This document shows positions 7,417 through 9,193 of a stretch of 9,193 nt of DNA, piece after piece. The DNA lies in NCBI GenBank assembly GCA_016839405.1, contig JAEOUJ010000136.1:1-9193 (forward strand). The letters run 5' to 3'. The notes under the pieces are model-generated. The model was not told the DNA's origin and did not search any database. It worked only from the letters and a program-made list of their open reading frames with translations. The number at the start of each line of letters is the position of its first letter. Position 1 is the stretch's first letter. The DNA is from Candidatus Gerdarchaeota archaeon. Its GTDB lineage: Archaea; Asgardarchaeota; Heimdallarchaeia; JABLTI01. The position numbers and the translations under genes are program-made.

Positions 7417-7425
7417 CACCTCCTT
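7417..7425 (-). promoter_or_regulatory. Strong ribosome binding site of corA
   Basis: On the minus strand this reads AAGGAGGTG, 7 bases before the ATG (7409-7407). All nine bases match the consensus complement of the 16S rRNA 3' end. It fixes the corA start and implies efficient translation even when transcribed from the VOC promoter. Confidence 0.8.
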
Positions 7426-7455
7426 ATCTTCCACCAACCATCTAAATTATAATTT

Positions 7456-7824
7456 TCATTTTTTTTGTTGAATTATCTCAAAAAGATTTCCATCGGGATC
7501 TTCTAATAGGAATGATATGAAATTCTCTTGTGCAAAGATTTGAGTCTCATCTGGACAGATTCCATCTTCTTTACATTTCTTTAACATCCCAGCAATATCA
7601 TCTACTTCTATTGCCAAAACTCCTCCTTTTCTAATAGGAGAACCATCTTTTAATGGTTCAGGATAAAGATAGTATGCAGTATTTGGTCCACCTTCTGGGT
7701 AAGTAAAGATAATTAATGTATTAGATTCTACAATAGTATTCAATCCTAAATTTTCCATGAATTCTTTTGTTTTTTGCAAATTGCTTGAATGTAACCAAGT
7801 TGATACTATTTTTTTGAATTTCAT
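7456..7824 (-). CDS. VOC-fold (glyoxalase/bleomycin-resistance-like) protein
   Basis: This 122-residue protein has the size and two-module pattern of single-chain vicinal oxygen chelate proteins. The first module is KIVSTWLHSSNLQKTKEFM ... LGL; the second is GGVLAIEVDDIAGMLKKCKE ... ISFLLEDPDGNLFEIIQ. The second-module EVDDI and the terminal DPDGNLFEI are typical, and Glu116 is at the usual last metal-ligand position. The His positions normally opening each module appear to be Val7 and Val69, so a standard metal centre looks incomplete. It may be a ligand-binding member rather than a glyoxalase or dioxygenase. GGAGG precedes the ATG closely. It is the first gene of a probable two-gene unit with corA, 46 bases away. 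The true substrate is unknown. Confidence 0.85.
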   Translation of the reverse strand: MKFKKIVSTWLHSSNLQKTKEFMENLGLNTIVESNTLIIFTYPEGGPNTAYYLYPEPLKDGSPIRKGGVLAIEVDDIAGMLKKCKEDGICPDETQIFAQENFISFLLEDPDGNLFEIIQQKK

Positions 7825-7830
7825 ATTTAT

Positions 7831-7836
7831 TCCTCC
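7831..7836 (-). promoter_or_regulatory. Ribosome binding site of the VOC gene
   Basis: On the minus strand this reads GGAGGA, 6 bases before ATG 7824. It fixes the start of the VOC gene. Confidence 0.75.
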
Positions 7837-7859
7837 ATGAGTATAATTAGATAATTTGT

Positions 7860-7873
7860 TTTTAAATTTAAAA
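7860..7873 (-). promoter_or_regulatory. AT palindrome, candidate TATA box of the VOC-corA unit
   Basis: TTTTAAATTTAAAA is a perfect 14-base palindrome centred about 42 bases before the VOC start. As a TATA box it would place the transcript start near 7840, giving a leader of about 16 bases that just contains the GGAGGA site. It could also be an operator. AT richness makes chance palindromes common. Confidence 0.4.
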
Positions 7874-7965
7874 TTGTTACTAACTCTCTTTATGTAAATA
7901 AATTATTACTTAAAATCTATTTCTAGTTTCAGATGAATTTATTAAGATGAAATGTAAAATCATTA

Positions 7966-7980
7966 TAATTTAAATTAAAT
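7966..7980 (+). promoter_or_regulatory. AT palindrome, candidate TATA box of the secernin-like gene
   Basis: TAATTTAAATTA (7966-7977) is a perfect 12-base palindrome followed by AAT. Its centre is about 30 bases before ATG 8002, the distance expected of an archaeal TATA box for a leaderless transcript. No ribosome site lies between it and the ATG, which agrees with leaderless translation. Confidence 0.35.
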
Positions 7981-8001
7981 AATTTATACGTGTGATTTAT
8001 A

Positions 8002-9193
8002 ATGTGTGATAGTTTGGTTGCTTTAGGAAATTCAACTAAAAATGGTAATGTTATATTTGCTAAAAATAGTGATAGGCAACCTGATGAACCAGCTGAAATT
8101 TTACATATTCCTAGAAAAAAATTCCCAAAAGGATCAGAAGTCAAAACAACCTATATTGAAATACCTCAAATTAGGGAAACTTATGAAATACTTCTTTGTA
8201 AACCAATATGGATTTGGGGGGCAGAAATGGGAACAAATGAATTTGGATTAACCATAGCAAATGAAGCTGTTTTTACAAAAGAAAAATATCATAAAAAAGG
8301 TCGACTCATCGGAATGGATTTAGTTAGATTAGCGCTTGAAAGAGCAAAAACAGCTTCTGAAGCATTAGAAATAATAATTGATTTATTGGAAATATATGGT
8401 CAAGGTGGAGATTGTGGTTATAGAAAGAAAGAATATTATCATAATGTTTTTTTAATAGCAGATAAAAAATCTGCATGGATTTTAGAAACAGCTAATAAAT
8501 ATTGGATAGCCGAGCAGGTTAAAGATATAGGAACAGTATCTAATACAATAACAATTAGAGGAAAAGGTGATTTAAGGCATCCAGAATTAATCGAACATGC
8601 AGTTGAAAAAGGTTGGTGTAAAGATCCAGATAAATTTGATTTTTATAATCATTATAGAGATAAATATAAAATCGAACAAATTTTTGCATTTGGAATGAGT
8701 AGATGTAATTATTCAGCTCATTTACTTCGAGAAAATAAGGGAAATATAGATCAAATGCTGATGATGAATGTTTTGAGAAGCCATAGACCAATTAAGCAAG
8801 ATTGGGTGCCAGTAAAAGATTCATCTTTTCATTCAATATGTATACATGCTAGAAATATTTTTACCCCTTCTCAAACCACAATTTCAATGGTTTCTGAATT
8901 ATCTGAAAAAATTCAAACACATTGGATTACGGGAACATCTGCTCCATGTACATCAATTTTTAAACCATTTTTTATGCCTTCTAATCCAATAGATGAATTA
9001 AAGAAACCAAAGAGAATCTTTTCTGAGGAAAATCTTTGGTGGAAACATGAATTGTTACATAGATTAGTTTTACAAGATTATATGAATCGATTAAATGCTT
9101 ATAGATTTGAAAGAGATGAATTAGAAAATCAATTCATTAAAAATACAGAAGAATTGCTAATTAAAATTAACCAGCAAATTGAATTGCAAGAGG
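8002..9193 (+). CDS. Secernin-like peptidase C69-type N-terminal-nucleophile protein, 3'-truncated
   Basis: The frame is open from ATG 8002 to the window end: 397 codons with no stop. Human secernin-1 is about 414 residues, so most of the protein is present. Secernin blocks in order are MCDSLVAL (1-8), VIFAKNSDRQPDEPAE (17-32), IWIWGAEMGTNEFGLTIANEA (69-89), GMDLVRLALERAKTASEAL (104-122), GQGG (133-136), AWILETANKYWIAEQV (158-173), HPELIEHA, HSICIHA (287-293), TGTSAPCTSIFKPFF (320-334) and WWKHELLHR (356-364). In the C69 family a Cys exposed by N-terminal processing is the nucleophile of the Ntn-hydrolase fold; here Cys2 directly follows Met. The family includes dipeptidases, but the reaction of secernins is poorly defined, so the substrate is open. 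There is no signal peptide, so it is probably cytoplasmic. It is transcribed divergently from the VOC gene, with a candidate TATA box about 30 bases upstream and no ribosome site. I chose ATG 8002 because it places Cys at position 2. Confidence 0.9.
   Translation, partial: MCDSLVALGNSTKNGNVIFAKNSDRQPDEPAEILHIPRKKFPKGSEVKTTYIEIPQIRETYEILLCKPIWIWGAEMGTNEFGLTIANEAVFTKEKYHKKGRLIGMDLVRLALERAKTASEALEIIIDLLEIYGQGGDCGYRKKEYYHNVFLIADKKSAWILETANKYWIAEQVKDIGTVSNTITIRGKGDLRHPELIEHAVEKGWCKDPDKFDFYNHYRDKYKIEQIFAFGMSRCNYSAHLLRENKGNIDQMLMMNVLRSHRPIKQDWVPVKDSSFHSICIHARNIFTPSQTTISMVSELSEKIQTHWITGTSAPCTSIFKPFFMPSNPIDELKKPKRIFSEENLWWKHELLHRLVLQDYMNRLNAYRFERDELENQFIKNTEELLIKINQQIELQE

Noticed and set aside
7929..8144. 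Minus-strand 71-codon frame crossing the divergent promoter
   Set aside because: It runs antisense into the start of the secernin gene, and its far end is in non-coding AT-rich sequence.
8042..8251. Plus-strand 69-codon frame starting at 8042
   Set aside because: It is a shifted frame inside the secernin-like gene, whose own frame (8002 onward) shows continuous family conservation.
8555..8791. Minus-strand 78-codon frame
   Set aside because: It is antisense to the secernin-like gene, with AT-driven Tyr/Phe-rich sequence and no start signal.

Overview
The window is a compact, AT-rich stretch (about 30% GC by eye) with seven protein genes, two of them cut by the window ends. I see no tRNA, rRNA, CRISPR array, transposase or integrase. 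The source cannot be fixed from the sequence. Several features lean towards a low-GC archaeon: two genes lack a ribosome binding site and may be leaderless, while others have strong GGAGG-type sites; transcription ends look like oligo-T tracts without strong hairpins; AT-rich TATA-like blocks sit at archaeal promoter distances; AGA and ATA codons are common. A low-GC anaerobic bacterium is not excluded.

Layout from left to right. Bases 1-2192 (+) hold the 3' part of citE and a complete citF. These encode the beta and alpha subunits of citrate lyase, or of the homologous citramalate lyase. Their reading frames touch through an ATGA overlap. A short two-helix membrane protein follows (2287-2532), with a perfect inverted repeat in the gap before it. 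A weak hairpin plus a T-rich tract (2544-2571) then separates this block from an ABC exporter operon (2647-6422, +). The exporter is two half-transporters overlapping by one base. Their ATPase motifs are complementarily asymmetric: the first has Asp for the catalytic Glu, and the second has LSTGQ for LSGGQ. That is the pattern of heterodimeric type IV exporters with one degenerate ATP site.

On the minus strand, converging on the exporter, are a VOC-fold (glyoxalase/bleomycin-resistance-like) protein (7824-7456) and a CorA-family cation channel (7409-6432) with GVN in place of GMN. The 177-base gap 7825-8001 is a divergent promoter region with two AT palindromes. To its right a secernin-like N-terminal-nucleophile peptidase of the C69 type starts at 8002 (+) and runs off the window end. 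It has Cys directly after the initiator Met.

The genes do not obviously form one pathway. They read as four transcription units: citrate breakdown, export, VOC plus cation transport, and secernin. I found no clear undescribed multi-gene system. The points most worth a second look are the secernin-like enzyme, the GVN-type CorA, the insertion in the first exporter ATPase domain, and the small membrane protein with its operator-like dyad.
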